Origin: Raffaelea ambrosiae
Lineage: Eukaryota; Ascomycota; Sordariomycetes; Ophiostomatales; Ophiostomataceae
Direction: 5' to 3'
Length of the DNA stretch: 64,000 nucleotides
Assembly (NCBI GenBank): GCA_002778195.1
Contig: PCDI01000005.1
Location: 959,075-1,023,074, forward strand
Shown: piece after piece, positions 1 to 12,551 of the stretch
Layout: each line of letters begins with the position of its first letter
Numbering within the stretch: position 1 is the stretch's first letter
Program-made: the position numbers and the translations under genes
Notes under the pieces: generated by a model
Seen by the model: the letters and a program-made list of their open reading frames with translations, nothing else
The model's database searches: none
What the model was told of the DNA's origin: nothing

Positions 1-3000
1 GGACAGGCCTGCCTTGGATAGCCAGCCTGGTGTCTCCTGCCAAGGACAGGCGTGTTGGTGAGCCTGGCAGTTGGCTCGAGCGAGATCAAGTTTGACCAGT
101 TCTGGTGGATTGCCCGGTCTCTTCTCCTTGCTGGCTGGATCCCTGCGGGCTAGTGTCGAGAGACGTGCTAGCTATTCCGCAGCAGGCGATAGCGCAGCGT
201 CCGGAGGAGCAGGGCGTGCATCCGTAGTGGAAAAAGAAGAGGCAGGGGTGGGGAGGAGGGGCAGGCCAGGCAAGTCAGACATCGCAAGTCGAGATGAGGA
301 ATGCATGTGCTGCATAACCTGCATGCACATGGGCTGCAGAATGGCGAGCCAATTCGAGCCGAGTCGAGCCAATTCGAGGACACGTCCGCCAATGCAACTT
401 TGGCACCAGCAGGCAGGCAAGGAAAGGGTCGCAATCTGTGTTTGAATTTTTCAATGTGTCATCCCACCGGGAGGAAGCGGTCGATGGTTGATGGTTGATG
501 GCTGATGGCTGATGGCTGACGGACAGCGAGCTTCGTAGGGCCAGCCAGCGCAGACATGGCAGGGCTCACCGCAAGACCCATCGTGCATGGCACGTCTGCA
601 TGTCCAGCACATACACGCATGCGCGTCGTTGGGTAGTGTGACTTGCCTTGTGGCATTGCGAGGAGAATTTCCATCTGCCGTTGGCGACGTCGCACTGCGT
701 CGGAGAGAGCGGTCGCCGGGTGAAGCCCGACCCGGTGGGATACCAAGAGGTTTGGTTTTCTGGTTGGCTGCTGTCATTTGGACGTGCTTGTTGGCTGTCT
801 GAATTTTCGAGCCAGCCGCTTTTGCCAGTTTGGGGGCTGTTTGATTTTGGGGGGTGGTCCGGTTTTTCCTATTTTTTTTTTTGAGTTCTCTTGAATGCTC
901 TGAGATTTTGATTTTTTTTTTACTTTGTTTTTCGTCTGGGCCTGGTTTTTTTTTTTCTGCAGGGCGATCGATCTCTTCTTGACGCCTGGCCTCGCCGAGA
1001 ATGACGAGTCAGAACCCCGAAAACCAGGCGCGGCCGCTGCAAGTGGCTGTTTACAGAATACAACAATTGGAAACAAGGGAGGATGGGCCGAGAATTGAGC
1101 GAAAGAAGCAAACATGAGGGCAAGACGCAAAAGTTTCCGTACATTCTAACTACAAAGTAGACTCGACTATGGGCACTATGTTACATATTCCATGTCGTAG
1201 TAGTAGGAAACAGCAAGAGCGATCGATTGCAAGGCAAGGCAGGCAAGAGCGACTCTGGAAAAAGCAAGCGCAACGCAGGCAAAAGAAAGAACAAGGCAGG
1301 AACAAGGCAAGAACAAAGAAAGAATAAGGCAGAATAAGGCAAACAAGGCAAGAAACAAGGCAAGAAAGCAAGAGCTAGGCAAAGCAAGAGCTCAAAAAGC
1401 AAGAACCAGCTACCGGGAAAGAGCGATGGGGCCCTGGTCCGGGCACCTCCTTCCTCTGGTCGGCGAATGTTATCATTAACTAGTTAGTATATGCACTGCT
1501 GTAGACTAGCACTGCAGTCCACTTTGACTGTTGTTCCTTCTGTTTCGTCTGTTTCGTCTGTTCCGTCTGTTTCGTCTGTTGCGCCTGCTTCTTCTGCGAC
1601 TTCTTTCGTTTTTGTCCGTTTTCGTTTTCTTTTTCGTTGCATCTCTCATTTCTTCTTTCTCGCACTCTCCTTTTCTTTCTTTCTTCCGCCCATTGACCCG
1701 TTGCCGCCGTCAGACCCCACTCCTCCTACATCACTCATCTCTCGTCCCTCTGTGTACCATGTTAGTGCTTTTTGCCCATGTGTCTCGCATGCTTCGCAGC
1801 CATCCTTCCCTTTCTTTTTCCTGGCTCTCTGCGCGCGGCTGCTCGCCAGCCTACAGGCCAATCAATACCAGGCCTACAGGCCACTTTCACGCACATACTC
1901 TGGCTTGTTTGGCCACCCTCTATCGACTCGACCTTTTCCAAATATCTGAGACCACTTTGCCCTCTTCTGGCCTCGTTTGGACTCTCAAGACCCTCTCTAG
2001 TCTCTCTAGGCTGCCCTCTCTCTCGCCCTCTGGCCCGCTGGCCTCGTCCTGTCTTCGTATCTGGGGGCTCCTCCCCCTTGCTGATCCGCGCGAAGCCATC
2101 CCCGGCTAGCGTATGATCCGCGTCAACCGACCTGGCCAAGTCTGGGCTGCGAACCCACTTGCAAACAGCCAGCCCGCCGGATCAGCACACACAGGAAGGT
2201 GCACAGCTGGCCTCTGCACAGGCAAAAAGACGAAAAAAAAGACAAAAAAAAAGACGAAGACACACACACACACACAGAGGGAGTGAGTGTAAGCCGTCCT
2301 TCCCACATTTCTTTTCCCGCGGTCTACTGGCGGACTGGGCGTTTCTTGTCATTCCCAGTCGACTAGCCAATCGTTGTCTATTGTGCTGTTTTTCTCGATT
2401 AGTTTTTTTTCATCTCTCTCCCTCTCTCTGCTGTCTCTAACACTGGCAATTCCGCTCTTTGCAGACACCGAGACCGTTGCCAGCCGGTGACCGTTGTTCA
2501 TGCAACATGAGCTGGCAAGCCGTTGACTATATGTGAGCGCCCACGTTGAGCTCCTCGCGTGTCGAGTCACACTCTGGCTGCATCATGCTCGTCGGCATGC
2601 GTGGATCGGGGGCCGCTGCGCTTCATCTCAGCAACATCCACATTGTGCTCGGCCTGTCTACCGAGCCGACAAGATACTCTCACTCGTACACACTGACTAC
2701 GAGTAGCACTGTGGCCATACTCGTATGTCTTTCTCTGCATCTTACGTGTCTGGCTAGCTCTGCAAGACATGCATGAGAGTCTATGTACGAGTACGGTGCT
2801 ATGTATCCTTCTCGTACATTGCCATCTCCACCAACCAGGGCTGTGATCTACGACCAGGGAAGCCCACTCGGCCAACCCCCGTACCCGGTTTCCTCTAGTT
2901 ATGATTTCAGCCGGCGAGCTGCCCACCCTTGCCCTTCAGCACCCGGGCCCTATCGCCTCTCCGCTGCAAACCCCTGCTCAGCTTTTGGCAGAAGATAAAG

Positions 3001-4619
3001 ACGCCTCCGCAGGACGCCGTGTAACTGCATAGCTAGTACAGGTATCGCATCGCACGCTGCGGTATGTGAGATGGTATGCAAGATACATGGGAGATACACG
3101 TAGTAAGAAGTCTACCCCCGCTGCACGCACTACACGCGCTGTACGCGCTGCACGCACTGCCATGTATCTCGCACGCCATTTGCGAATACGCGGATAGACG
3201 GGCACCGCTGAATACATCCCTCTTGTCACGGTGCATCCGTGCCAAGCATCTTGCCTTGCCGAGATCACCGGGGCCTCTACGGGGATATTCGATCTTGGAT
3301 GAAGATCACTTTCTGGTTTGGCATCTCAACCTTCTTTTGATGTCTGCTGCGTACGCTGCGCCCCCTTGCAGCTGCATTGTCCACATCAGCAGGTGGTCGG
3401 CGAATGCCAGTCAGCCGTGGCAGCTGCCAGAGGCCGGCTCCCGCCCGTTTCTGCGCATTGTTCTGCTGCTGAGACGCTCTGGCCGGTGGCTCAAGGCGTC
3501 TCGTGGCCTGCTTGAGACAACAACTGGTGATGACGCGTTGCACTGAAGAACGCAGAGACAGAACGTGGCTGGACAAACGGCGACGACGAAGATGACGATT
3601 CTGTCGACGCTGGCAGAGTCTGGCATTCCTGGGCATGAGGAGATGTTGAAGAACCACGAGTAGGACACGCAGGACACGCAGAACACGAAAAACACGCACA
3701 TCATACAAATCGTACGCCATACATATCAGATATGAGACCACCCCAGCAGACAAACAGAAAATCTCACCAGCATCTTGAACACCCAAGCAGCCAGACACCC
3801 AAACACGAACCCCGACGAGCTGCCTAGATTCTATCATCCAAAAAAGCCCGTCTCCGAATCTCGTCTGCGTCCTTTGCCTCCTCTTTTCTCATCGCCTCGC
3901 CTCGCCTCGCTCGTCCACCCCCCCCCCCCCCCCCCCCCCTTCCTTCCCCACACGCACCACACCAGGCAGACCCTTCCCTTTTTGCTCTCTCTCTCTCCTA
4001 GCCTTTCTCCTGGCTAAGACGTCCCCCAACACAATCCCATCGCACCAGCTCTTATTTACAAGACTAGTGCCTTCTTGTCCTCTCGTTTAGCAGAACCGTC
4101 GATCGGCCCCATCTGATCTTCCCTGCCTCCCCTACCCCCTCCCCGGTTGTTTTGTGGGCCTTTTTTGTTGTCTCTCCCTCTTAGCAAGTACGGAGTACAC
4201 ACTCACACACTCACCCACACTCACACTCGCATACATACACACCCCTGGGAAGCTATTCTCCGCCTCGCTTTCTTGGACTACTTCGTCCTTTTGATCCTCT
4301 GTTCCTCCTCCTTTCTCCCTTGATCAAGCCCACATCGAGTCTATTTTATATCCTCCCCGTCCGCCACCCCCTTCCATCTCCATTGTTCATCTCGTGGTTC
4401 TTCATTGTTTCTTCTCCCTTCGAAATTGTCCTGGCAATCTCCCTTCATATTTCGCACTCTCCACATATTCTACCCATTGACTTGCCCCAGCTTTTCCCTC
4501 CCGCTCGGCCCCTCTCAACTGTCTCTCTTTGTCTTCTTTGTTTGCTTGAAGAAAAACAATAGCACCGCAGCAAAGAAAGCAAGCAAAGCAGCAGCCCCGA
4601 GCGGTGTGTTCGTTCCACA
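1..4619. other. Gene-poor spacer with simple repeats; right end is leader of the next gene
   Basis: I see no convincing coding sequence on either strand. The stretch holds several short tandem repeats: a 7-bp TGATGGY repeat (about 483-520), irregular AAGGCAAGAAC-like purine repeats (about 1230-1390), a TTTCGTCTG repeat (about 1530-1590), CGCTGYACG-like repeats (about 3115-3165) and CAGGACACG-like repeats (about 3660-3705). There is also a run of 22 C (3918-3939). From about 3840 on, the top strand is strongly CT-rich. This is typical of fungal promoters and leaders and fits a 5' untranslated region for the gene starting at 4620. Confidence 0.6.
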
Positions 4620-6721
4620 ATGGCGCCGAAGGTCTCGTCCCATACGGCGGTGCAGTGCAGCTTCCGGCGGCACCACAAGCAGCAGGCTTTCCTGCCCACG
4701 ATCCGCATCAAGTCCAGGAAGGCCATCCGCCTCAACCTTGCCAAGTCGGTGAGCAGAGAGACACGCAGACTTCAGCAGCACGAGGGAGTGCAGATACCCG
4801 TACAGGATGCGTCTGCCTCCGACCCACACCATGCCGCTGTCACGGCAAGTCGTGCTACTGCTTCTGGTGGCCCCGATCAGGATCACATCCTTGCAAAGGA
4901 GGATCGTCTCTCATCTACCGACGAGGACACCGCAGCTGCCGACATCCTTCGTGCACTGTACTTCAGCGGCATCCTGACCAAATCAACCCCCGGCTCGCCT
5001 GCATCCCAGTCTTGTGCTGACGAAACCGACGAGGTGGACGGACTACCTACCCACAAGATCATTCGTACGTTGTGTGATGCTGTCCTTCGCCTCCCGGGAC
5101 ATGCCTTTGGACTAACTAACCCCATCCAACCAGGTGGTGCCAACTTGAAGCCGTCTGAAGTTGCCCTGCCAGGCATGCAGCAGACCGACTTCATTCTGCA
5201 CTCCTGGCGTGCCGAGGACGAGGAAGAGGAGACCAGCCAGGACAGTCCCAGCAGCACCCGTAGCAGCAGCCGCGACATTGAGGTTGTCGACGTGGACATG
5301 GATGCTGAGCCTCGCATTGTGGCCACGCCCGAGCTGTCTCCCTCTCTGAGCCACTCGCAGTGCTCTCTCACGTCGTCGTCGTCTTCCGACGGTCACTCCC
5401 AGGCCGACCCCTTGTCGCCGGTGACGCCGTACCTGCGCATTCCCTCGCCGAATGGCCCTCTGCCGCCGGCCTACACGGAGTGGAACAGCAAAAACTGCAG
5501 CCCCCACGACGGCGGTCGGCCTGTTCTGTCCTTCGTTCATCGCCATGATCAGACCGGCTACTTTCCCCCCTTCCACTACGGCGACCATGGACACCACCGC
5601 ATCCACAACCACAACCACAACCACCACCACCGCACCCCGAGCTCCTCGGGGCCGAGCACCTCGGGCATGATCTCGCCGCCCCAGTCGCCCGTCTACCGCA
5701 TCGACCGCCTGAACGAGTCGTGCTACTTTAACACTGCGAGCTCGCCGCTGTCACCGCCAGCAGGATACCCCGGCTTCGCTCTGTCGAGGCAGCAGCCGCC
5801 GTCCGAGAAGGTGAACACGACCATTGTCACCCTGCCGCCACCACCACCGCCATCGGCGGGTCTGGCCCGGGCCGAGCAGCCGCTGACGCCGGTGTCGCCC
5901 TTCAACAGCCACTCCCAGTCGTCGCCGCAGTCAGAGAAGAGGACCAAGGCTCTGGCGTCCACGTCGTCCACCAAGAAGCCTCGCATGCCGCGGCCACACT
6001 GCAATGTCAAGTACGAGACGGCCGAGCTGGACTTTATCATGTACCAGCGCACCACCAAAAACCGCGCCTGGGACGACGTCACAGCGTCCTTCAACGCTGC
6101 CCTCCCGCGTCTGCGGCAGTATGCCGAGATGGACTACATGAAGCTTGGCTCGGGCGACGCCACGGCGGCGGCCATGGACCGGTACCGGCCGCGGCCGGAG
6201 CGCACCACGCCGGGCCTGCAGGCGTCGTACTACCGCCAGAGGCTGGCCCTGCCCCTGCTGGACGAGAACGGCCAGCTGGTATTTGACCCACAGACGAACA
6301 AGCAGATGTTCACTGAGGTCATGGTGCGCGACGACAAGAGCCGCAAGCAGCAGCAGCAGCAGCGAGCTCGGCGCATGAGCAGCATCAGCGCCGCCTCCGG
6401 GAAACCAGCCAACTGTACGTCGACCAATCCGGACGACGCTCGTGTGCACCTGGTGCTCTACTTCCCCGAACGTGTGGCACACTACGACTACTGGTTTGTG
6501 TCGGCCGAGGATAAGGAGCTGGCCCGTCAACGAGGTAGGTTTTTTTTTTTTTTTTTGGTCCTCGCTCCGCTCGTTTTTCTTCTCGCGTTCCTGCTTCGCC
6601 CGTTCTCTAACATATCCCAGCATATGACCGCAACATGCAGAGAGCCCGTCGTGGCTTGCCCCCATGGGAGCCTGGCAGCGATGACCCGGAGACGGGCATC
6701 CTGATCCGCAACAAGGAATAA
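4620..6721 (+). CDS. Conserved fungal protein with SANT-like segment, function unknown
   Basis: Exons 4620-5064, 5134-6534 and 6621-6721 give about 648 residues. Intron 1 (5065-5133) has GTACGT, a CTAAC branch point and CAG. Intron 2 (6535-6620) has GTAGGT, CTAAC and CAG, and restores a coherent C-terminus (ending ILIRNKE). Without the second splice the frame runs into a poly-F stretch encoded by the intron T-run. A third intron (4749-4880, GTGAGC to CAG, exactly 132 nt) would also keep the frame, so the N-terminus is uncertain. The N-terminus is basic, the middle is rich in Ser/Pro with His and Pro runs, and residues around 440-500 contain an aromatic-spaced segment (NVKYETAELDFIMYQ followed by WDDV) resembling fungal SANT/Myb-type motifs. 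A nuclear role is inferred only. I do not recognise a named family. Confidence 0.75.
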
Positions 6722-7509
6722 CGAATCGACTCGAAAAGGGGTTGATCGTCTTGCCTTGTTTCCCTCTTGTACAATTTACAGTGTTGTTGCCGAACAAAAG
6801 CGTCTTTGCCAATTCTTCCTGTCTGCCAGCGTTTTCGTCGACAGCAGCTTCTTTTCCTGTGTCTTTCTATCGTATATTTCCTTTTGTCTTCTTGATTTCT
6901 GTTTCTCTAGGGTGTTTTTGCTTTTTTTTTGCCTTTTCTTTTTTCTTTCACCTTTTCTTTTCATCTTCTTCAAAATGGACCAGGAGAAAAAACACGTGTA
7001 TGAATGAATGGGAAAGCCAGACATGGTGAATGGCTGATATGGGAAAATGTACAAATGGGAGTACTTCTTTTATTTCTTTTCTTCTTTTTTTTTTTTTTTT
7101 TCTCCTTTTTTACTTACTCTTTGGTATTCTCGGCGGAGGTGTACGGAGAATTTTGGAGAACCGGCAAGGGCAAAATAATCTCTTTGGGTTTCTTTCTTCT
7201 GGTCATCAAAAGCAAGGCAACAGGCCAAACCTCGTTTTGTTGCCGTATCAAAGGACAAAGTCCTTGATCTTTTATTTTATTTTTGCATTTTATTCTAATT
7301 TCTAAAACAAATGGGTTAATATTGGAATATCTAGTGTGTAGGTAGGAACATAGCTATTTACAATAACTGTCCACATGTCCTGTCCCACGAAAAAAGAACA
7401 ACTGAAAAACAAGGACGAAACAGAAAATAAGGAGTCACTAAACAGAGGACGACAAAACTGTAGGTAGAGAACGACAACAAGTCTTTTCAAACGTACGAAA
7501 AAAAATCTG
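6722..7509. other. Spacer, T-rich 3' flank
   Basis: No gene is seen. Top-strand T-runs (for example about 7088-7101) follow the stop codon of the upstream gene and probably include its 3' untranslated region and poly(A) signals. Confidence 0.5.
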
Positions 7510-8420
7510 CTTACTCTCGGAACAGGCTATGGGGCTGCCGTGCCAGCTTCGCCGGCCGGCCCTGCTCGACAATGCGGCCGTTCCGGAGCACGACGACCAG
7601 GTCGAAGCCGCGTCGCCCGAGTCCGGCGCCACCGCCACCACCGACTTGACCTGGTGCGTCACCACCAGCGCGGTCCGGTCGCGGAATTCGGCCTGGAATA
7701 GCTGGTGGATGCGCTGCTCGGTGTGCGTGTAGAGGCTGCTCGTCGCCTCGTCCAGCAGCAGCACCTTGCTGTGGCCAGTCCGCCGCATCGCCCGCGCCAG
7801 GCAGAACAGCTGCCGCTGGCCGGCGCTGAGCCACGCTGGCTGAAGCTGGGAAGGAAGAGAGGGGGGGGGGNGGGCTACGTACTTTGAGCAGAGTGGCAGC
7901 CGGTCAGACAGAGGGCAAACAGGGCCAGACTCCAGATGGCCCGCGAACCCAGCGAGTTGATGCACTGCCGCAGGGTTCCCACCTGTTTGGCCGGATTTAT
8001 CGTTTCTGGCCGGGGTTCTTGTTCCTGTGCTGTCGTTGTAGACGTGGGTGCGGCGCTGTCGACCTCGGCTTGGACAGGTGGCGATGGCGTGGCGGCCACC
8101 AGGAGACTCTTGACGTCCACGGCGAAGCTTTTGTCCACGCCGATCAGGTCGTCGACCAGATGGGCAAGCACAGGGATCTGGCAAGTAGAGAGAAGTAGTC
8201 TCGTGCGTGAGAGGGGCCACCCACGGTTGTGCGTCACAAACACGACGGACCGGCCGTCCTGGCGGGAAGAGCCCGTGGTCGCCAAACAAGCCGTGGAAGC
8301 ACTGGACCGGCGTCGACCAGAGCCAGCTGCTTGCCGCTGTAGGCCGCGCGGGCGAGGCCGCGCGGGCGAGGGCAAATCCGCTGCTTCTGGCCGCCCGACA
8401 GCGACTTATCTGCTTCTCAA
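7510..8420 (-). pseudogene. Decayed ABCC-type ABC transporter fragment
   Basis: Reading the minus strand from 8405 down, pieces of a full-size ABC exporter appear in order. First is the NBD1 signature LSGGQK (about 8380-8402), then after a frame change an H-loop segment SVVFVTH (about 8235-8260). Next come a linker and the first helix of the second membrane domain (SRAIWSLALFALCLTGC, about 7895-7950). A G-run containing the only N of the window (7871) follows, and then directly an NBD2 signature LSAGQRQLF, a Walker B LLLDEAT and an H-loop VVTHQ (about 7650-7830). Most of membrane domain 2 and the NBD2 Walker A, roughly 450 residues, are missing. Several frameshifts separate the pieces. The two-domain order fits fungal ABCC multidrug or oligomycin-resistance exporters. 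Either this is a pseudogene with an internal deletion or the sequence is collapsed at the N. Confidence 0.75.
7860..7874. other. G-run containing one undetermined base
   Basis: The only N of the window (7871) lies in a run of G. It coincides with the point where about half of an ABC transporter half-molecule is missing, so it may mark an assembly join and not just a miscalled homopolymer base. Confidence 0.8.
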
Positions 8421-9588
8421 GGATGTTCGGTTTTGGGGGGGGTTTTTTTTTCTCTTACTCGACTTTCCCAAGTCACTCAAAGCTCGCCTCGCATCTTATT
8501 GAATGGAATCAAGAAACGAAGCTTCGGAAGGGAAGCTCCTTCAAACCAAGAAATCGGTATAGCTCCCCAAACGCGTGGCACAACTTCCTAGCGATACGGC
8601 GCCGAGATCACCTTCAGAGTTGCAGTCGCGGTTCTACGGATCATTGGCACAATAGCTCTCAGCCAAGCAGCAGTTACTCTCCTTCTCGAAATGCCATAGG
8701 ATTTGGGACCTACATCGAATGGGTAAGACGGCACAATCCCGCCCCCCAGTAAAGAAGATCTTGCCGTGTCAAAAAGAGAAAACAATGGTGGGTCGTCCCA
8801 TCCAGCCTGGACAGCAATATCAAACCAGAGAACGGATATCCAAATAACGGATATCCAATGGCACCTCTGACTACTCAGACTGGAAAGGATTGAACACTGC
8901 AGTTCTTGCAATCAAGCTCCAGACAGGCAACCTCTTGTTTCTCTTTTTCTCCGCGAGCGTCGTCTTTGTTCCCTTTCACGTCCATGGCACGACTACTGAC
9001 CAAGTGCACCAGAATAGAAAGCTCTTTGTGCTTTGGCAGACTTCGCACTCAACGTCTCGGAGATCGGCTTTGTCCACTACCTCAACGACCCGTCCGGCCA
9101 TGGTGTCTAGCTCCGGGTCACTGCCACCCAAACAATGACCGGCTTCTGGGCATCTCCAGTTCTAACAATTGACTGTTCCTCTGTTTCGCAAAGGAAGCCG
9201 CATGGACTTTGTTCACTTTCTTCTGCTGCGTGAGCCGAAAGACCATAGACTCATTCCATTATCGCCTCATCGTCCAGTAAACAATGTTGGAAAAAAACCG
9301 AGCCCCTTGGACGAAAGCTGCGTGACGTAGAAGGCGGCGAAACATCACAAGAGTCCTCTATTACAGCTTGGGTGGTCTGCCGGAGGACCCCAGTTCGCCG
9401 TCATTGTGCTGACGGAAGTTTGGTTGTCCAATGTCTGCTCGCAAAATAGGATCTCCAAAGCAGCCCTTCACCTCGAATGAGACGAGGCTGGAGACCAGCA
9501 TCAAAGAACAGAACCAGGCTGGCCCGTGGCGCTCGTGCTAGGGCGCGGAGGAATCGGATCACCCGCTCCACGTTTCCGCGGACCAGGC

Positions 9589-10278
9589 CTAGGGACCTGC
9601 AGAGAGAGTCAGCAACGGGACGATGGCGGAGCGAGGGGGGATCCGACCACATACGCCCATGCATGTCTTGTGCATGCGGGTGCATCTCGTGCACGCACCG
9701 ACGCGACGTTCCCATTCGAGGTCCAGTTCCTGATGGAGATACCAGGCAGCGAAGGCGCGCCGCACACAGCGGTAGCAGGCTGGGTGGTGCGTCTCGATCT
9801 CGTCGAGCCCGAGGTCCATCAGGCGGGCGCCGCTCTCCTGCCGCCCACGCTGCCCGCGTGTAAGGCGGCGCCGTGGAGAGAATTGCCACGGGAAGGGGAG
9901 TTGTTGACTGGCGACCCAACGTGCCAGACGACTGGCCAGCGGGACGAGAAGGAGTCGCGGGCGCGGCGCCGCCGGCGGCAGCAGGCGACCAGGCGTGCGC
10001 TGAGCGTTCTCTTGTTCTACTTCTTTCCGGCGTGGGCGTTGCAACAGCCGGCCCGTATTGTGGAGTTCGGTTCTCTCGTCTTTCACACTCTCGTCTTTCA
10101 CACTCTCGTCTTTCACACTCTCGTCTTTCACACTCTCGTCTTTTACTGACTGGTTTGCCATAGTCCTGCGCAGCTGTCCCAGATCAGCCAGGGTTGCTCG
10201 ACCAAGAGGCTGCAGTGCCTCTGTGTATCGACGTTGTTGCCCCCCCCCCGGTCCTACAAAGTCTGGAAGACCGGACAT
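9589..10278 (-). other. Possible remnant ORF with paired CxxC motifs and VKDES repeats
   Basis: An open frame of 229 codons on the minus strand begins with a Gly/Arg-rich segment. It then has five copies of SVKDE encoded by the 15-bp tandem repeat at about 10074-10145, and later two Cys pairs (CYRC and CTRC) followed by KTC at about 9650-9830. A GTATGT donor sits just after the last Cys motif and a CTCTGCAG acceptor about 60 nt on. However, the downstream open frame (NVERVIRFLRALA, about 9530-9580) is not in the phase this splice would need. This may be a fungal Cys-motif protein or its decayed copy. Function is unknown and it could be non-coding. Confidence 0.3.
10074..10145. repeat. 15-bp tandem repeat, about five copies
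   Basis: The unit TCGTCTTTCACACTC is repeated nearly perfectly about five times. Read on the minus strand it encodes repeated SVKDE. Because the unit length is a multiple of three, copy-number change would not break that frame. Confidence 0.9.
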
Positions 10279-10947
10279 TCAAGGACGCTCATATGACCCG
10301 TCTCCCATCCAGCGCCTTCCCGGATGCATTCCGTCGCACTGGCAGGCGCAAAAAAATAGCGTGCGCGGTGAGTCTGCCCTTTCTTAACGAGAGAACGCGC
10401 CGGCAGTGGAAGGCAAACCCATCCGCCAGGGTCTGCTACCAAAACATTGTCTCTGTTCTCAGTGAATGGACCGTTCCGCTTTCACCCTACGGATTGAGGG
10501 TGGCGCACACCATGACGGCAGAGACTCGGCCGTCGCCGACTGATTCGGCGTACAGGTTTTTGATAATGTCCTCACAGAGGACGAGCTCGACGTGTAGCTC
10601 GAGCAAAAGCTGGTGCTCTACACGGAGAGCACCATTGAGCAACGCCGAGTGTGGTGCTTCCAAAGTGGTCTGTACAAAGTCAAAGTCGTTTGTTGTTGAT
10701 TGACGAAAGACCCCCCCACGAAGAGTGATTGGTTGCAACCCTTCGCTTGCCAACACGTGTCGGCCAAACTCGCCATGGCAACCCGGGTCAGGAGGAAGAT
10801 TTGTGGCTTGGAGAAAGATGGGAGCATGGCCCGGTTTTGTCGATCTTTCAGCAGCTGGTAGCAGGTCGTTTCGGTATATTCTGTGGTGTGCTTGGTGTCT
10901 GCCGCTGTTGTTGCTAAGCCCTTGCTCGCTGTCCAGTGACAGGTCGA

Positions 10948-11415
10948 TTAGGCCGCTGCCGGTGGTTGCAGGGGAGCGCGGAAGCTCTGCTGCGAAGTTG
11001 GCGAAGTGTGCGAGGGCGTTCTGCTATGAACCGATGAGTTGGATTTTTTGGGGGGGCTCATACATGGTGTAGACGGCTTGAATTGCTCCTGATCGGAGGC
11101 GCCCGGCTCTTCCAAGTCGTCGTCTTTGTATAGAAGGGCTGAGAATCGGGCCCAGACCCCAAACTTTTTTCCGAGCAGGTCGCCATATGTAGCCAGGCTT
11201 TTCTGAGCATGCTGGTTGATTCCATCAAAGCATTGTCCAAGGGTTTCGCTTCCACGGCACTTCAAGCCAATGGCTCTTGAGTGGTGCTGCTTGGCCTGGC
11301 GAAAGAATTCGAATCCAGTGTGCAGCTTGGCTTTCAAATCTGATGGCGGGAGCAATACCTCATTTCCTTCCAGGCATTGTACTGTTTCAGGCATGGGCTT
11401 ATGGCAGTTATGCAA
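10948..11415 (-). CDS. Hypothetical open reading frame, 155 codons, possibly a remnant
   Basis: This minus-strand open frame has a non-repetitive, mixed-composition N-terminal half (for example ETVQCLEGNEVLLPPSDL, then Cys/His-containing helices) and a Ser/Pro-rich end. Its composition is more protein-like than the overlapping frames on either strand. I do not recognise it. There is no obvious intron signal, and it sits alone between degraded sequences, so it may be an exon of a decayed gene. It is listed because it is the best coding candidate in this gene-poor stretch. Confidence 0.3.
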   Translation of the reverse strand: MHNCHKPMPETVQCLEGNEVLLPPSDLKAKLHTGFEFFRQAKQHHSRAIGLKCRGSETLGQCFDGINQHAQKSLATYGDLLGKKFGVWARFSALLYKDDDLEEPGASDQEQFKPSTPCMSPPKKSNSSVHSRTPSHTSPTSQQSFRAPLQPPAAA

Positions 11416-12551
11416 CGCTCCTATCGACAGTCGTGCTGAAGTTGCTCCATTTTGCCAGATGCATGGTGCCAGTCTGCACTGCTTGGCAGTTTTGGCATGT
11501 GTTGTTGAAGGAGAATCGAAGGAAGAGGAGAGAGAAGAGAAGGGGGAAGAGAAAGGGCTTCATATAGACAAGCATGGGGATCGCATTCTTCTGTTTGCAT
11601 TCAAATCAAAGGCCAGATGCTATTGCAAACAGGGATCAGCCTGGTGGCAAGGCTAGTTGTGTAACTTGCCAACCCCGTCAGCCGTTTGCAGCATTGCCGC
11701 ATTAGGCAGGTGCAAAGGAGTTGACAACCACTGCTCTTGAAAACTCTTAACATGAGTCAGTTTGTTGTTGTGTTTGCGGTCACCTGGGTCTGTTTGTTGG
11801 TCTCACAAGTCACAACTCTTGTAGAAACTTTGCTAGTTGTCGACCTCGTCCAGGAACTCGTCTTGTTTTGAAGAGGAAAATAAATAAATGCGTTCGCACG
11901 GCGTTTCTGATATGTATTTGAAAGCCTTTCCTCCTTTTGGTGTCCTTATCTAATGAACTACACAGTGGCCCAGCCTTGCAGCCTAGCCAACAGCAAATGG
12001 CATTGTACATGCGTTTCTGCCATTGCGTTCCTGTTTCTTTCTCCGTGTTCTCTCTCCGTGTAATAGCATGCAATGACAAAGAAAAAAATGGTCGTTCTCC
12101 CAGGGAGAGGGTTTGTAAGAAGGGGGTATCTATCAAAGAAAAACGAGAGACAGAAAAATAGTAGCGCACTCGTAAAAACTGTGTGAGGGGGCGAAAAAGA
12201 AAGAACAAAGAACCCAATGCTAATAGGAAAGCCAGGCGAGACAACTTTCTGTCTCTCTCTCTATACATGGTGGGTGAATGCTCGCACTAAGTAAGCGAGA
12301 CTCTTTTTAAGCGGGGGGGGAAAAAATTAAAGAGAACGCATCCGGGGAGGAGCCAAACAAAAGAAACCCAAAACGTAAAAACCTCCAAAATTGCCCTTCT
12401 GTGAAAATGCATCATGAGTAATAAACAGCAATCAAAACATCCTATCTCGCAACCAGCAAACTGGTCCTGCTGCTTCCCGGTGTCCATGTCCATCTCGCTT
12501 ACGCCTTTTTTTTTAAAAAAAAAAATCCCTCCATTCATCACTCGTCCTCTT
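11416..12551. other. Spacer between hypothetical ORF and PAS kinase 3' end
   Basis: No gene is seen. The part from about 11800 to 12550 is A-rich on the top strand and is probably the 3' untranslated region and flank of the minus-strand kinase gene. Confidence 0.5.

Larger units (their letters stand above)
8421..10946. other. Gene-poor stretch with weak coding remnants
   Basis: No intact gene is seen. Short coding-like pieces occur, such as a plus-strand stretch around 9045-9110 reading FALNVSEIGFVHYLND that soon meets stops. A minus-strand Cys-rich piece at 9640-9830 is listed separately. The region lies next to the dead ABC transporter and probably consists of degraded genes. I cannot name their families. 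Confidence 0.45.

Noticed and set aside
5931..6812. Minus-strand 293-codon frame over the 4620 gene
   Set aside because: It is a shadow of the plus-strand coding frame. The plus strand has introns with proper signals and a coherent product.
8421..11700. Transposable element origin for the gene-poor stretch
   Set aside because: I found no terminal repeats, target-site duplication, reverse transcriptase or transposase motifs by eye.
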